Below, piece after piece: positions 7,843 through 16,827 of a DNA stretch of 64,000 nt (position 1 is the first letter of the stretch; each line of letters starts with the position of its first letter). A model generated the notes under the pieces. The model did no database searches, had not been told where the DNA came from, and was given only the letters and a program-made list of their open reading frames with translations. The position numbers and the translations under genes were made by a program. This DNA is from Methylopila turkensis (lineage in GTDB: Bacteria > Pseudomonadota > Alphaproteobacteria > Rhizobiales > Methylopilaceae), in assembly GCF_027922325.1 (NCBI RefSeq), contig NZ_BSFL01000002.1, positions 248,001 through 312,000 of the forward strand. Reading direction: 5' to 3'.

Positions 7843-9073
7843 GCGGCTCGCCATCGCCCGGCTCGGCCATCGCGGGGACGGGGTCGCGGACACTGCGGCC
7901 GGGCCCGTGTTCGTGGCGCGGGCGCTGCCGGGGGAGCTGGTGGAGGCCGAGCGCGCGGGCGAGCGCGCGACGCTGCTGCGCGTGGTCGAGCCCTCCGCCG
8001 ACCGGCGCGAGGCCTATTGCCCGGAGGTCGGCGTCTGCGGCGGCTGCGCCACGCAGGAGCTGGCGCAGGACGCGGCGCTCGCCTGGAAGCGCGCGTTGCT
8101 GATCGAGGCCTTCGCCCGCGAGCGGCTGGACGTCGCCGCACTGGTCGGCCCTTGCGTCGACGCCCACGGCGCCGGCCGCCGGCGCGCCACGTTCCACGCC
8201 CGCGCCGGCGCGGACGGCCGGGTCGTCGTCGGCTTCGCCGCCGCCCGCAGCCACGCCATCGTTCCGATCGCCGCCTGTCCGCTGCTGGCGCCGGAGATGG
8301 CGGGGGCGCTCCCCGCCGCGCGCGCGGTCGCCGCCGCGCTCGGAAAGATGCGCAAGCCGCTCGACCTCGCGGTGACGGCGACCGCCGGCGGGCTCGACAT
8401 GGACGTGCGCGGGTCCGGACCGCCGCCCGAGGCGCTGAGGCTGAGGCTGGTGACGCTCGCGGGCGAACTCGACCTCGCCCGGCTCGCAATCCACGGCGAC
8501 GTGGTGGTGGAGCGGCGCAAGCCGGTCGTCGTCATGGGCCGCGCCCAGGTGATCCCGCCTCCGGGCGGCTTCCTGCAGGCGACCGCCGCGGGCGAGGCGG
8601 CGATCACCGCGCTCGCGGCCGAGGCGGTCGGCCGGGCGAAGCGGGTCGCGGACCTGTTCTCGGGCGTCGGCGCCTTCGCGCTCCGGCTCGCCGAACGCGC
8701 GGAGGTCTACGCCGCGGAGGCCGACCGGCCGGCGGTCGCGGCGCTTTCCGCCGCGGCCCGCGCCACGCCGGGGCTCAAGCGGGTGACGGCCGAGGCGCGC
8801 GACCTGTTCCGCCGCCCGCTCGCCGGCGCCGAGCTCAAGCCGTTCGACGCGGCGGTGTTCGATCCGCCGCGCGCCGGCGCCGAGGCGCAGGCGCGGATGC
8901 TGGCGGAATCGCGCGTCGCCACGGTCGTCGCGGTGTCCTGCAACGTCGCGACGCTCGCCCGCGACGCCGCGATCCTGATCCGCGGCGGCTACCGGCTCGA
9001 GCGCGTGACGCCGGTCGACCAGTTCCGCCACTCCGCCCACGTGGAGGCGGTGGCGACGTTCCGGCGGAGCTGA
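7835..9073 (+). CDS. 23S rRNA (uracil-5-)-methyltransferase, RlmD/RlmC/TrmA family
   Basis: Transfers a methyl group to C5 of uridine in RNA. The N-terminus resembles a TRAM domain. An iron-sulphur cluster is indicated by CPEVGVCGGC (C-x5-C-x2-C) with a fourth Cys in AACPLLAPEM. The SAM domain shows DLFSGVGAFALRLA, and FDPPRAGAEAQ precedes the catalytic Cys in VAVSCNVATLARDA. At 412 residues it is typical for the family. Members differ in target base, and the exact uridine cannot be assigned from this sequence. The start lies inside the end of tlyA, forming an RNA-modification operon. Confidence 0.88.
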   Translation: MAERLAIARLGHRGDGVADTAAGPVFVARALPGELVEAERAGERATLLRVVEPSADRREAYCPEVGVCGGCATQELAQDAALAWKRALLIEAFARERLDVAALVGPCVDAHGAGRRRATFHARAGADGRVVVGFAAARSHAIVPIAACPLLAPEMAGALPAARAVAAALGKMRKPLDLAVTATAGGLDMDVRGSGPPPEALRLRLVTLAGELDLARLAIHGDVVVERRKPVVVMGRAQVIPPPGGFLQATAAGEAAITALAAEAVGRAKRVADLFSGVGAFALRLAERAEVYAAEADRPAVAALSAAARATPGLKRVTAEARDLFRRPLAGAELKPFDAAVFDPPRAGAEAQARMLAESRVATVVAVSCNVATLARDAAILIRGGYRLERVTPVDQFRHSAHVEAVATFRRS

Positions 9074-9088
9074 CGCTCGCCCCGCGCC

Positions 9089-9727
9089 TTACCGCGCCTT
9101 CTGGCGTTCGCGGGCCTGGGCGACGGCGTCCTTGAAGCCTTCGTAGTCGAGCGGGGCCGCCACCAGCTTGGGGCCGACGAGATAGACCGGCGTGCCCGGG
9201 AACCCCATACCCCTCGCCTGCGCGTCGTTGCGCTTCAGGAGCGTCACGATCTCGGCCTGCGACGCCTTGGCGTCCGCCAGCAGGCGGGGCATGTCGACGC
9301 CCGCCGCGGCGACCGCAGCGTCGAGGTCGGCATGGGGACGGGAGGCGCCCTTCAGCGCCATCAGCGCGCGGTGGGCCTCCTCGTACTTGCCCTGCCGCTT
9401 GGCCGCGAGCGCGAGCTTGGCGCCGTAGACCGAGCTCTCCGACAGGATCGGCCAGTCCTTGTAGACGAGGCGGATGCGGCCGTCGTCGCGCACCAGCTTC
9501 TCGAGCGCGGGCGCGGAGCTTTTGCAGTAGGGGCAGTTGTAGTCGAGGAAGGCGACGATGGTGACGTCGCCCTTGGGGTTGCCGGCGACCGGAGCCGCGG
9601 GATCGGCGACGATCATCTCGCGGCTGAGGTCGCGGTCCTGGGCGCGGGCGGCGGGGGCCGCCGCGAGAAGCGCGAGCGCGGCTGCGAGAGCGCGGACGAC
9701 GACCATGGCTTTCCCATTCCCTGACAT
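9089..9727 (-). CDS. DsbA-family periplasmic thiol oxidoreductase
   Basis: Exported thioredoxin-fold protein of 212 residues with a signal peptide (VVRALAAALALLAAAPAARAQ). The active site is DYNCPYCKSSAP (CPYC), as in the DsbA/Com1 group, followed by the cis-Pro region FPGTPVYLVG. It probably introduces or isomerises disulphides in periplasmic proteins; it could belong to the ScsC-like branch. It converges with the RNA methyltransferase gene, 15 bases apart. The start at 9727 is an ATG; a later ATG at 9706 would still leave a signal peptide. Confidence 0.85.
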   Translation of the reverse strand: MSGNGKAMVVVRALAAALALLAAAPAARAQDRDLSREMIVADPAAPVAGNPKGDVTIVAFLDYNCPYCKSSAPALEKLVRDDGRIRLVYKDWPILSESSVYGAKLALAAKRQGKYEEAHRALMALKGASRPHADLDAAVAAAGVDMPRLLADAKASQAEIVTLLKRNDAQARGMGFPGTPVYLVGPKLVAAPLDYEGFKDAVAQARERQKAR

Positions 9728-9799
9728 GACGACGGCGCGCCGAGGGGTGTCCTCGCGCGCGCCGCCTGTCGTACCGCGGATCGGGGTCGTCCCGAACGC

Positions 9800-9838
9800 A
9801 AAAAAGCGCGGGCTCCCCGATCGGCCGGGTGAGCCCGC
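9800..9838 (-). terminator. Rho-independent terminator downstream of the MFS gene
   Basis: Stem GCGGGCTC (9808-9815) pairs with GAGCCCGC (9831-9838) and has inner CCC/GGG pairing. On the minus strand it is followed by a run of six T's (9800-9805). It ends transcription from the MFS transporter. A second, 11-bp GC hairpin without a T tract lies closer to the stop at 9885-9916. Confidence 0.8.
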
Positions 9839-9932
9839 AGTCGGCCTCGTCCCGAGGGGCGACGAGGCAGGGGTAGGAGATCGACCCGCGGCGCGTCCTC
9901 GAGGGCGCGCCGCGGGAAGCTTGGGGATGGCG

Positions 9933-11264
9933 TCAGGCGTTGGCGAGCACGCCGCCCGGCTTGCCGTCCGGACCGTCGAGGGTCGTGGGGTTCGTCACGC
10001 CCGAGCGGCGGACGTGCTCGGCGAGAACGGGGCGCAGGGCCACGATCGCGAGGAAGGCGGCCAGCAGGTCCATGCAGGCGACCGTGTAGAGCACGGTGGC
10101 CCAGGTGCCGGTCCACTCCATCAGCAGGTTGCCGACCGGCACGAACAGCGCGCCGATGCCCTTGGCGCAGTAGAGCACGCCGTAGATCTTGCCGATGTGC
10201 TTGGTGCCGAAGGCGTCGCCGGCGAGAGCCGAGAACAGCGAGTAGACTTCGCCCCAGGCCAGGAACACCACGCCGGACAGGATCAGGAAGGCGTAGGGGT
10301 TATGGCCCCAGTAGCCGAGCGCGATGATGCCGAAGCCTTCGAGGGTGAAGGCGATGACCATCGTCTTCTCGCGGCCGATGTTGTCCGAGATCCAGCCGAA
10401 CAGCGGACGGGAGATGCCGTTCATGATGCGGTCGAGCATCAGGGCGAGCGGCAGGGCGGCCATGGTGAAGAAGTAGAGGTTGACGCTGTAGTTCTTGACG
10501 CCGAGGTCCTGAGCGATGACGCCGAGCTGCGCGACAGCCATCATGCCGCCGGTGACGACGCAGATGAACATGAAGAACATCAGCCAGAACAGCTTGGTGC
10601 GCAGAGCTTCCGTGAGCGTGTAGTCGCGACGCGACTGGGCCAGCTTGTCGGAGACCCTGACCTCGTCCTTGGACGGGGCGCGCAGGAACATGGCGGCGAT
10701 GAAGGCGAGAATGCCCTGCAGGATGCCGAAGAACAGGAAGGTCGCCTGGAACCCGCTCGTGCCGATCATCGAGGCGATCGGAAGGATGGTCGCAGCGGAG
10801 CCCATGCCGTAGCCGCCGGCGGTGAGGCCGACCGCGAGGCCGCGGCGGTCCGGGAACCACTTCAGCGCGTTGTTGATGCAGGTCGCGTAGATGCAGCCCA
10901 CGCCGATGCCGCCGACGGCCGCGCCGATGTAGAAACCCGTGAGCGAGGTCGCCTGCGAGTTGATGACCCAAGACAGGCCCATGAACACGGCGCCGAACGC
11001 GACCATGGCGCGCGGGCCGTACTTGTCGATGAAGTAGCCTTCGATCGGCGTCAGCCAGGTCTGCACCAGCACGAAGATCGTGAAGGCGATCTGGATCGAG
11101 GCGCGGTCCCAGCCGAAGGTCGACTGAATTTCGGGCACGAACAGCGTCCAGGCGTACTGGATGTTCGCGGTCGCGACCATGCAGACGACGCCGACGACGA
11201 TCTGGGTCCAACGTTTCCGTTCGGATACGTTTGGCCTCAGCGCTGGATTGGAAGCGTGGCTCAT
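9933..11264 (-). CDS. MFS transporter, oxalate/formate antiporter (OxlT) family
   Basis: Inner-membrane carrier of 443 residues with 12 predicted transmembrane segments. The OxlT-like features are IQYAWTLFVPEIQSTFGWDRASIQIAFTIFVLVQTW in the first helices and the loop motif YGPRAMVAFGAVFMG. GCIYATCINNALKWFPDRRGLAVGLTAGGYG, GISRPLFGWISDNIGREKTM and VFLAWGEVYSLFSALAGDAFG follow. The family exchanges oxalate for formate or moves related carboxylates; in a methylotroph a C1/C2 acid role is plausible but inferred. The gene is monocistronic with its own terminator and a long leader containing paired TGGCATGCCA-like sites. Confidence 0.85.
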   Translation of the reverse strand: MSHASNPALRPNVSERKRWTQIVVGVVCMVATANIQYAWTLFVPEIQSTFGWDRASIQIAFTIFVLVQTWLTPIEGYFIDKYGPRAMVAFGAVFMGLSWVINSQATSLTGFYIGAAVGGIGVGCIYATCINNALKWFPDRRGLAVGLTAGGYGMGSAATILPIASMIGTSGFQATFLFFGILQGILAFIAAMFLRAPSKDEVRVSDKLAQSRRDYTLTEALRTKLFWLMFFMFICVVTGGMMAVAQLGVIAQDLGVKNYSVNLYFFTMAALPLALMLDRIMNGISRPLFGWISDNIGREKTMVIAFTLEGFGIIALGYWGHNPYAFLILSGVVFLAWGEVYSLFSALAGDAFGTKHIGKIYGVLYCAKGIGALFVPVGNLLMEWTGTWATVLYTVACMDLLAAFLAIVALRPVLAEHVRRSGVTNPTTLDGPDGKPGGVLANA

Positions 11265-11953
11265 TGGACTTTCCTCTCTCGGTGCACGGCCTCAGGGCCG
11301 TTTATGTCATTGTCGTTTTGGTCTCTGCCCGACTTCCGGAGCAGCCCCCTTCAGGGAAGCTTTCGGACCCGGGCCCAGCCTTGACATTCTTCTGAAAACC
11401 CCCGCCGCTCTCGTCCCCCAGACGGGGCGACCGCGCGGCCGGTGCGACGAATGGCGGAGAAAAATACCTCCGCCGCGACTTGCGGGCGCCCTCCAACGCG
11501 CCGAAAGTCTGATCCGCCCTCTTTGCGTCGGCGGCCGCGTCGCTTCGGTGCGACAGTTTGGCTTACCTAATGGCGCATATCTGGCATGCAAAATATGGCA
11601 TGCCACTTTTGAGCGGATAAAGATGCCCGCGGGGGTCTAGAGGCTCACATTCTCGTGATAATCCGCGCTGCAGCGCACGCGCCGTTGTCGTCGCACTTCA
11701 TTTTTCCATTTATAAGCAAGGCCTTGGGGCGGTGCGGCAGCGCGTCGCAGACCGTTGCGGGAAGCCCAAACTTTTCTATGGAACGATTGGCTCCGCCGTC
11801 GTCTGAGGCCCGCCAGGTATGCCAGCGGGCGGCAAACGGGGTCGGAATCGCCGCCGGCGGCCTCTTTCCATCAGCCGAGGGGCGCTGAGGGGCGGTCTTT
11901 CGCACGCCGCCCAGCCCTCTCCGGCGCGTCGGCGGAGGCGGTTGGAACGACCA
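11265..11953. other. Long intergenic region upstream of the MFS gene
   Basis: No convincing gene is visible in 689 bases. The part next to the MFS start is its 5' leader. An AT-richer stretch at about 11550-11620 carries the two palindromic boxes listed separately. Beyond it, toward the histidine phosphatase 3' end, open frames are short, lack ribosome binding sites and look unlike proteins. Confidence 0.55.
11582..11605. promoter_or_regulatory. Paired palindromic operator candidate
   Basis: Box 1 is TGGCATGCAA (11582-11591) and box 2 the perfect palindrome TGGCATGCCA (11596-11605), 14 bases centre to centre in AT-rich DNA. They lie about 320 bases upstream of the minus-strand MFS start. The layout suits a dimeric repressor or activator, but no regulator gene is adjacent. 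Confidence 0.4.
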
Positions 11954-12535
11954 TCAGATCCAGCGCCAGCCGCCGGTGCCGAAAACCAGCGCGCGGCCCT
12001 GCCGGATCGCGATGTCCGAGACCTTGTCCCGCGCGACGCCACCGAGCGTCGCCAGCAGCACGCGGGCGACGCCGCCATGGGCGACGATCACGGCCGGGCC
12101 GGGCAGCGCCGCGACGGCCTCGCCCACGCGGGCCTCGAGGTCGGCGTAGCTCTCGCCCTCCTCCGGGCGGAACGACCACCTGTCGGCGTCGCGGGCGCGC
12201 ATGGCCTTCGGGTCGCGCAGGCGCGCCTCGGCGAGGGTGGATCCTTCCCAGCGGCCAAAGGACAACTCCTTCAGCCGCGCGTCGGTCGTGAAGCCGTCCG
12301 CGTCGAGCCCCATGGCGGCGCGCATCCGGCGCATGGTCTCGGTCGCGCGCGACAGTGGGCTCGCGACGAACACGCGCCCGGCGGCGTCCGGCAAGGCGGG
12401 GCCCAGGGCGCGCCCGACCGCGTCGGCCTGGTCGCGGCCGCGGGCGTTCAGGGGGATGTCGGTCTGCCCCTGCAGCCGGCCGGAGGCGTTCCAGTCGGTC
12501 TCGCCGTGGCGGACGAAGACGACGTCCGGCGTCAC
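11954..12535 (-). CDS. Histidine phosphatase family protein (phosphoglycerate-mutase-like)
   Basis: A 193-residue cytoplasmic phosphatase/mutase fold. The phospho-histidine motif is VRHGETDWN near the N-terminus. It is followed by SPLSRATETMRRM, the acid residue region KELSFGRWEG, and the second histidine in IVAHGGVARVLL. The start is GTG at 12535. It is the last gene of a dnaJ-fabI-phosphatase series, an order that recurs in Hyphomicrobiales. The substrate is not predictable; the length fits broad-specificity phosphatases more than glycolytic mutase. Confidence 0.88.
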   Translation of the reverse strand: MTPDVVFVRHGETDWNASGRLQGQTDIPLNARGRDQADAVGRALGPALPDAAGRVFVASPLSRATETMRRMRAAMGLDADGFTTDARLKELSFGRWEGSTLAEARLRDPKAMRARDADRWSFRPEEGESYADLEARVGEAVAALPGPAVIVAHGGVARVLLATLGGVARDKVSDIAIRQGRALVFGTGGWRWI

Positions 12536-12555
12536 GCCGGCGTCCGCGGAGCCGC

Positions 12556-12595
12556 GACGCTTCGCGTCACGGGCGCGATGACGCTTCGCGTCACG
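12556..12595. repeat. Short tandem direct repeat between fabI and the phosphatase gene
   Basis: GACGCTTCGCGTCACG occurs at 12556-12571 and again at 12580-12595. Each copy contains a GACGC/GCGTC mini-hairpin. The second copy includes the fabI stop codon. It could slow or attenuate read-through, or be a simple local duplication. Confidence 0.6.
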
Positions 12596-13403
12596 CGGGG
12601 GACATGTCGGGCGCGTCGGGGTTCTTCATGCCGACGATGTGGTAGCCGGCGTCCACATGGTGGACCTCGCCGGTGACGCCGCGGCCGAGGTCCGACAGCA
12701 GGTAGAGCGCGGAATCGCCGACCTCCTCGATCGAGACCGTGCGCCGAAGCGGCGCGTTGTACTCGTTCCACTTCAGGATGTAGCGGAAGTCGCCGATGCC
12801 GGAGGCCGCCAGCGTCTTGATCGGGCCGGCGGAGATGGCGTTCACCCGGATGGCGTTGGGGCCGAGGTCGGCCGCGAGATAGCGCACGCTCGCCTCCAGC
12901 GCGGCCTTGGCGACGCCCATGACGTTGTAGTGCGGCATCCACTTCTCGGCGCCGTAATAGGTCAGCGTCAAAATCGAGCCGCCGTTCGTCATCAGCTTCT
13001 CGGCCCGCTGCGCGACCGCGGTCAACGAGTAGCAGGAGATGAACATGGTCTTGTTGAAGTTGTCGGCCGTGGTCTCGACGTAGCGTCCGTCGAGCTGGTC
13101 CTTGTCCGAGAACGCGATGGCGTGGACCACGAAGTCGAGCCCGCCCAGCAGTTCGCCGGTCTTCTCGAACACCGCGTCTATGGTGGCCGCGTCGGTGACG
13201 TCGCAATGGCCGACCACTTCGGCGCCGAGCTCGGCTGCGAGCGGCTCCACGCGCTTCTTGAGCGCGTCGCCCTGATAGGTGAAGGCGAGTTTGGCGCCCG
13301 CGTTGGCGGCGGCTTTCGCGATGCCCCAGGCGATCGATCGGTTGTTGGCGACGCCCATCACCAGGCCCCGCTTTCCGGCCATCAATCCCTGAACGCCAGT
13401 CAT
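12591..13403 (-). CDS. fabI: Enoyl-[acyl-carrier-protein] reductase (NADH), FabI
   Basis: Catalyses the last reduction of each fatty-acid elongation cycle, trans-2-enoyl-ACP to acyl-ACP. The FabI-type nucleotide site GVANNRSIAWGIAKAAANAGAKLAFTYQG is near the N-terminus. The catalytic Tyr-x6-Lys arrangement lies in YYGAEKWMPHYNVMGVAKAAL, with AISAGPIKTLAASGI after it. At 270 residues it is full length. It follows the dnaJ-like gene on the same strand by 147 bases and precedes the phosphatase gene. FabI is the target of triclosan-like inhibitors. Confidence 0.95.
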   Translation of the reverse strand: MTGVQGLMAGKRGLVMGVANNRSIAWGIAKAAANAGAKLAFTYQGDALKKRVEPLAAELGAEVVGHCDVTDAATIDAVFEKTGELLGGLDFVVHAIAFSDKDQLDGRYVETTADNFNKTMFISCYSLTAVAQRAEKLMTNGGSILTLTYYGAEKWMPHYNVMGVAKAALEASVRYLAADLGPNAIRVNAISAGPIKTLAASGIGDFRYILKWNEYNAPLRRTVSIEEVGDSALYLLSDLGRGVTGEVHHVDAGYHIVGMKNPDAPDMSPA

Positions 13404-13550
13404 GAAAACACCTCTTTACGACGCGCTGCGCGACGAGTGGGGCCCGCTATGGCATAGGGTCCGGGACCCTTCAAGCGAACGCGGGCGCCGCAGCATCACA
13501 GCGCGTTTCAGTGCGCGACAGGCCCGGCCGGCCCGCCGCCCCGTCCGGCG

Positions 13551-14507
13551 TCACGAGCGCGGGTCGTAGGCGCCCTCGTCGCGCATCTTGCGGGCGAAGG
13601 CCTCCAGCTCGCGGTCGCCGCCCTTTGGAAGCGCGATGCGGAGCTCCACCAGCAGGTCGCCGGCGGCGCCGTCCGCCCCGACGCCCTTGCCGCGCAGCCG
13701 CAGCGTGCGCGTGCCGTCGGAGCCCGGCGGGACCGTGAGCTCAACCGTGCCGTCGAGCGTGGGAATGCGGACCTTGGCGCCCAACACCGCCTCGTAGAGC
13801 GTGATCGGCGCGGTCACGCGCACGTCGCGGCCTTCGGCGCGGAACTGCGGATCGGGCAGCACGCGCACGGCGACGAGCGCGTCGCCGGGACGGCCGCCGA
13901 GGCCGCTGGGCTTGCCCTGCCCTTTCAGGCGGATGGTCTTGCCGCTCTCGATCCCGGCCGGGACGGCGATTTCCAGCTCCTTGCCGGTCGGCAGCCGGAC
14001 CCGCCGCTTGGCGCCCAGCGCCCACTCCCGGAACGGGACCGCGATCTCGGCCGTCACGTCCTCGCCGCGCGGCGGCTCGCCGCCGCCGAAGCCGGCCCCG
14101 CCGCGGGGCGGACGCCGGCCGCCGAAGGCGCCGAGAATGTCCTCGAAGATGTCTTCCGTCCCAGCCCGGCCGCCGCGCGCGCCGCCGAAAGGCGAGCCGC
14201 CTCCGAACTCGAAGTCGAAATGGGCCCCGCGCGCGCCTGCGCCGCGGGCGCCGGCTCCGGCGCTTTCAAAGCTGTGGAAGCGCGGCTTGCCCTCGGCGTC
14301 GATCTCGCCGCGGTCGAACTGGGCGCGCTTGTCCTTGTCGGACAGCAGCTCGTAGGCCGCGCCGATCTCGGCGAAGCGTTCTTTGGCCTTGGGGTCGTCC
14401 GGCTTCTGGTCCGGGTGCCAGGTCTTGGCCAGACGGCGGAAGGCTTTCTTGATCTCGGCGTCGCTCGCCTGGCGCGTCACGCCGAGCACGTCGTAGGGAT
14501 CGCGCAT
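13551..14507 (-). CDS. DnaJ C-terminal domain co-chaperone (type B, CbpA-like)
   Basis: Hsp40 co-chaperone that stimulates DnaK. The J domain is MRDPYDVLGVTRQASDAEIKKAFRRLAKTWHPDQ, with the HPD triad. A Gly/Phe-rich linker follows at about residues 75-130 (GAGARGAGARGAHFDFEFGGG). Two C-terminal substrate-binding domains contain AVPAGIESGKTIRLKGQG and TVPPGSDGTRTLRLRGKG. There is no CxxCxGxG zinc finger, so it is the CbpA/type-B form. The ATG at 14507 is required by the J domain; the frame also reads open further upstream. It heads the dnaJ-fabI-phosphatase group. Confidence 0.9.
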   Translation of the reverse strand: MRDPYDVLGVTRQASDAEIKKAFRRLAKTWHPDQKPDDPKAKERFAEIGAAYELLSDKDKRAQFDRGEIDAEGKPRFHSFESAGAGARGAGARGAHFDFEFGGGSPFGGARGGRAGTEDIFEDILGAFGGRRPPRGGAGFGGGEPPRGEDVTAEIAVPFREWALGAKRRVRLPTGKELEIAVPAGIESGKTIRLKGQGKPSGLGGRPGDALVAVRVLPDPQFRAEGRDVRVTAPITLYEAVLGAKVRIPTLDGTVELTVPPGSDGTRTLRLRGKGVGADGAAGDLLVELRIALPKGGDRELEAFARKMRDEGAYDPRS

Positions 14508-14620
14508 CGCGTCGTCACAGTCCGTCGTTCGCGTGGATCGGGCGCCGCCGGCTCGCGGCGCCGTCGCTCCACGGCAATGTGGGACGGCTGTGGCCGGAAC
14601 GCAACAGTCCGGGCCTGCGC

Positions 14621-15256
14621 CTAAGACGCGCGGCCGCCGGACGTCCGGATCGACACCGCCTCCCAGTGCCCCGCCGCGGTGCGGCAGGCGGTGCCTTCGA
14701 GCCGCTGCTCGCGGCCGCCGGCGCTGTGGCTGGCGGCGAACGGGCGGCAGGTGGCGCCGTTCTCGATCACAGGGGCGGACGAGGCGGTGAACGAGCCGTA
14801 GGCGCCGCTGTCGGGATTGGCCCAGGGCACGGAGGCGTTGGCGGCCTCGGCCCCCATGGCGAGCCCAAGCGCGCCGCGGGCGTAGCTCCAGTCGTCGGGC
14901 GTCAGCGTGGACGGGGACGCCGGCGCGGCGGCGCCAGGCTGGGGCGCCGCATAGGCCGAGGGGGCGGCGCTGGGGGCCGCCGCCGGCGCGGCGCCCTCGA
15001 TCGGGGCGAGCGGCGCGCGGCTGACCTTGTCGGCCGGAGCCGGCTGCGGAGCCGCGGCGTCGGAGCGCGCGATGCTGCCGGTCGGGATGTCGTCGTCCTT
15101 GCCGAACAGCGGATAGGACACGCTGCAGCCCGCGCATGCGAAGGCGGCGACGATCGCGAACGCCGCGGCCGCGTTGCGGCGCAGCGTCGCTCGCGGCCCG
15201 AGGCCTGCTCGTGTAGATATCGGAACGGCGCGCTGACGCTGATCGAGGCTACGCAT
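14621..15256 (-). CDS. RT0821/Lpp0805-like surface lipoprotein
   Basis: A 211-residue exported lipoprotein. The N-terminus carries a basic segment, a hydrophobic stretch [16 protein letters not shown] and a lipobox ending at Cys 43. A low-complexity Ala/Pro linker (about 65-120) leads to a C-terminal domain with [34 protein letters not shown]. That is the pattern of the 17-kDa surface antigen-like family found beside pdxH in many Hyphomicrobiales. Its function is unknown. It is divergent from pdxH, and their starts are about 50 bases apart. Confidence 0.75.
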   Translation of the reverse strand: MRSLDQRQRAVPISTRAGLGPRATLRRNAAAAFAIVAAFACAGCSVSYPLFGKDDDIPTGSIARSDAAAPQPAPADKVSRAPLAPIEGAAPAAAPSAAPSAYAAPQPGAAAPASPSTLTPDDWSYARGALGLAMGAEAANASVPWANPDSGAYGSFTASSAPVIENGATCRPFAASHSAGGREQRLEGTACRTAAGHWEAVSIRTSGGRAS

Positions 15257-15309
15257 CTTTACTCGGGAACTCCTTGATCATGCGGGGAATGGAACGGCAG
15301 GAGCGGTTA

Positions 15310-15909
15310 ATGTCGAGTGACTTCCACGCAACGGACGATCCCTTCGCGACGTTCGCCGCCTGGATGGAGGAGGCCAAGGCCTCCGAACCCAACGATCCGA
15401 ACGCCATGGCGCTCGCGACCGTCGACGCCGACGGCCTGCCGGATGTGCGCATGGTGTTGCTCAACGGCCTCGATCGCCGGGGGCTGGTGTTCTTCACCAA
15501 CTCCGAAAGCGCCAAGGGCGTCGAGCTCGCGGGCCAGCCGAAAGCCGCCGTCGTGTTCCACTGGAAGTCGCTGCGCCGGCAGATTCGGGCGCGCGGACCG
15601 GTCGAGCCGGTCTCGGCGGAGGAGGCCGACGCCTATTTCGCGACGCGTCCGCGCATCAGCCGCCTCGGCGCCTGGGCCTCGCGGCAGTCGCGCCCGCTCG
15701 GCTCGCGCGCGGAACTCGAGGAGGCGGTCGCCGCGCGCGACGCCGAGTTCGGCGCGGCCGAGCCGCCGCGTCCGCCGCACTGGAAGGGGTACCGGATCGT
15801 CCCCACCTCGTTCGAATTCTGGCAGGACATGCCGTTCCGCCTGCACGACCGCGCGGTCTTCGACCGCGCTCCCGACGGGTCCTGGACCCGCACCCGTCTC
15901 TATCCCTGA
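15310..15909 (+). CDS. pdxH: Pyridoxamine 5'-phosphate oxidase
   Basis: FMN enzyme that oxidises pyridoxine or pyridoxamine 5'-phosphate to pyridoxal 5'-phosphate, the last step of vitamin B6 synthesis and salvage. The hallmarks are [48 protein letters not shown], the [18 protein letters not shown] loop and the C-terminal WxxxRLYP-type end (WTRTRLYP). The ATG at 15310 has AGGAG six bases upstream and is preferred over earlier in-frame starts (TTG 15274, ATG 15280, ATG 15289). At 199 residues it is full length. Confidence 0.93.
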   Translation: MSSDFHATDDPFATFAAWMEEAKASEPNDPNAMALATVDADGLPDVRMVLLNGLDRRGLVFFTNSESAKGVELAGQPKAAVVFHWKSLRRQIRARGPVEPVSAEEADAYFATRPRISRLGAWASRQSRPLGSRAELEEAVAARDAEFGAAEPPRPPHWKGYRIVPTSFEFWQDMPFRLHDRAVFDRAPDGSWTRTRLYP

Positions 15910-15924
15910 TCGGCCCCCCGCGTC

Positions 15925-16812
15925 ATGAGCACCAGCGACTCCAAGCCCGACGACGCCCCGGCCACCTGCCCCTTCACCGGGGCTCGCGCCGGCGAGGCCG
16001 CGGCGGCCGACCCGGCGGCCGTCGGATCGACGGCGAAGGCGCCTCAGCCTGCGTCCCGGCCGCGGCCGTCGCCGTCCAACGAGCCGCGCAAGACGCTGCT
16101 GCTGACCGGCGCGAGCCGCGGCATCGGCCACGCCACGGTGAAGCGCTTCTCCGCGGCGGGCTGGCGGGTGATCACCTGCTCGCGCCACGCCTTCCCGGAA
16201 GAATGCCCCTGGGGCGCCGGCCCCGAGGACCACGTGCAAGTCGACCTCGCCGACGTCGAGGACACCGTCCGCGCCATCGCCGAGATCCGCAGCCGTCTCG
16301 ACGGCGGCCTGATCCACGCGCTCGTCAACAACGCCGGCATCTCGCCCAAGGCGCCCGGCGGCGGCCGCCTGAACGCGCTCGCGACCGATCTCGACGACTG
16401 GAAGACCGTGTTCCAGGTCAACTTCTTCGCGCCGATCATGCTGGCGCGTGGGCTTTCGGAGGAGCTGACGGCCGCGAAGGGCTCGATCGTTAACGTGACC
16501 TCGATCGCGGGCGGCCGGGTGCACCCGTTCGCCGGCGCCGCCTACGCCACCTCGAAGGCGGCCCTCGCCTCGCTCACCCGCGAGATGGCGGCGGATTTCG
16601 GCCCGCTCGGCGTGCGCGTCAACGCGATCGCGCCCGGCGAGATCGACACCGCGATCCTGTCGCCCGGCACCGACAAGCTGGTGGCGCAGATTCCGCTGCG
16701 CCGTCTCGGCACCCCGGACGAAGTGGCGAAGACGATCTACTTCCTCTGCACCGAGGCGTCGTCCTACGTCACCGGCTCGGAGATCCACATCAACGGCGGC
16801 CAGCACGTCTGA
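15925..16812 (+). CDS. Short-chain dehydrogenase/reductase with Pro/Ala-rich N-terminal extension
   Basis: NAD(P)-dependent oxidoreductase of 295 residues. After a disordered leader of about 55 residues (with CPFTGARAGEAAAADPAA), the Rossmann core begins with LLLTGASRGIGHATV. It continues with ALVNNAGISP and the catalytic Ser/Tyr/Lys in NVTSIAG and YATSKAAL, and closes with VTGSEIHINGGQHV. The substrate is unknown. It lies 15 bases after pdxH, so is likely co-transcribed, and converges with the GGDEF-EAL gene. Confidence 0.85.
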   Translation: MSTSDSKPDDAPATCPFTGARAGEAAAADPAAVGSTAKAPQPASRPRPSPSNEPRKTLLLTGASRGIGHATVKRFSAAGWRVITCSRHAFPEECPWGAGPEDHVQVDLADVEDTVRAIAEIRSRLDGGLIHALVNNAGISPKAPGGGRLNALATDLDDWKTVFQVNFFAPIMLARGLSEELTAAKGSIVNVTSIAGGRVHPFAGAAYATSKAALASLTREMAADFGPLGVRVNAIAPGEIDTAILSPGTDKLVAQIPLRRLGTPDEVAKTIYFLCTEASSYVTGSEIHINGGQHV

Positions 16813-16827
16813 GCGCCGAGACGGCGC

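Noticed and set aside
11645-11905. Possible 86-residue minus-strand gene in the long intergenic region
   Set aside because: There is no ribosome binding site, the composition is unlike local proteins, and no motif is visible.
12556-12595. Start of a CRISPR array
   Set aside because: There are only two 16-base copies with an 8-base gap, and one overlaps a coding sequence. No cas gene is present anywhere in the window.
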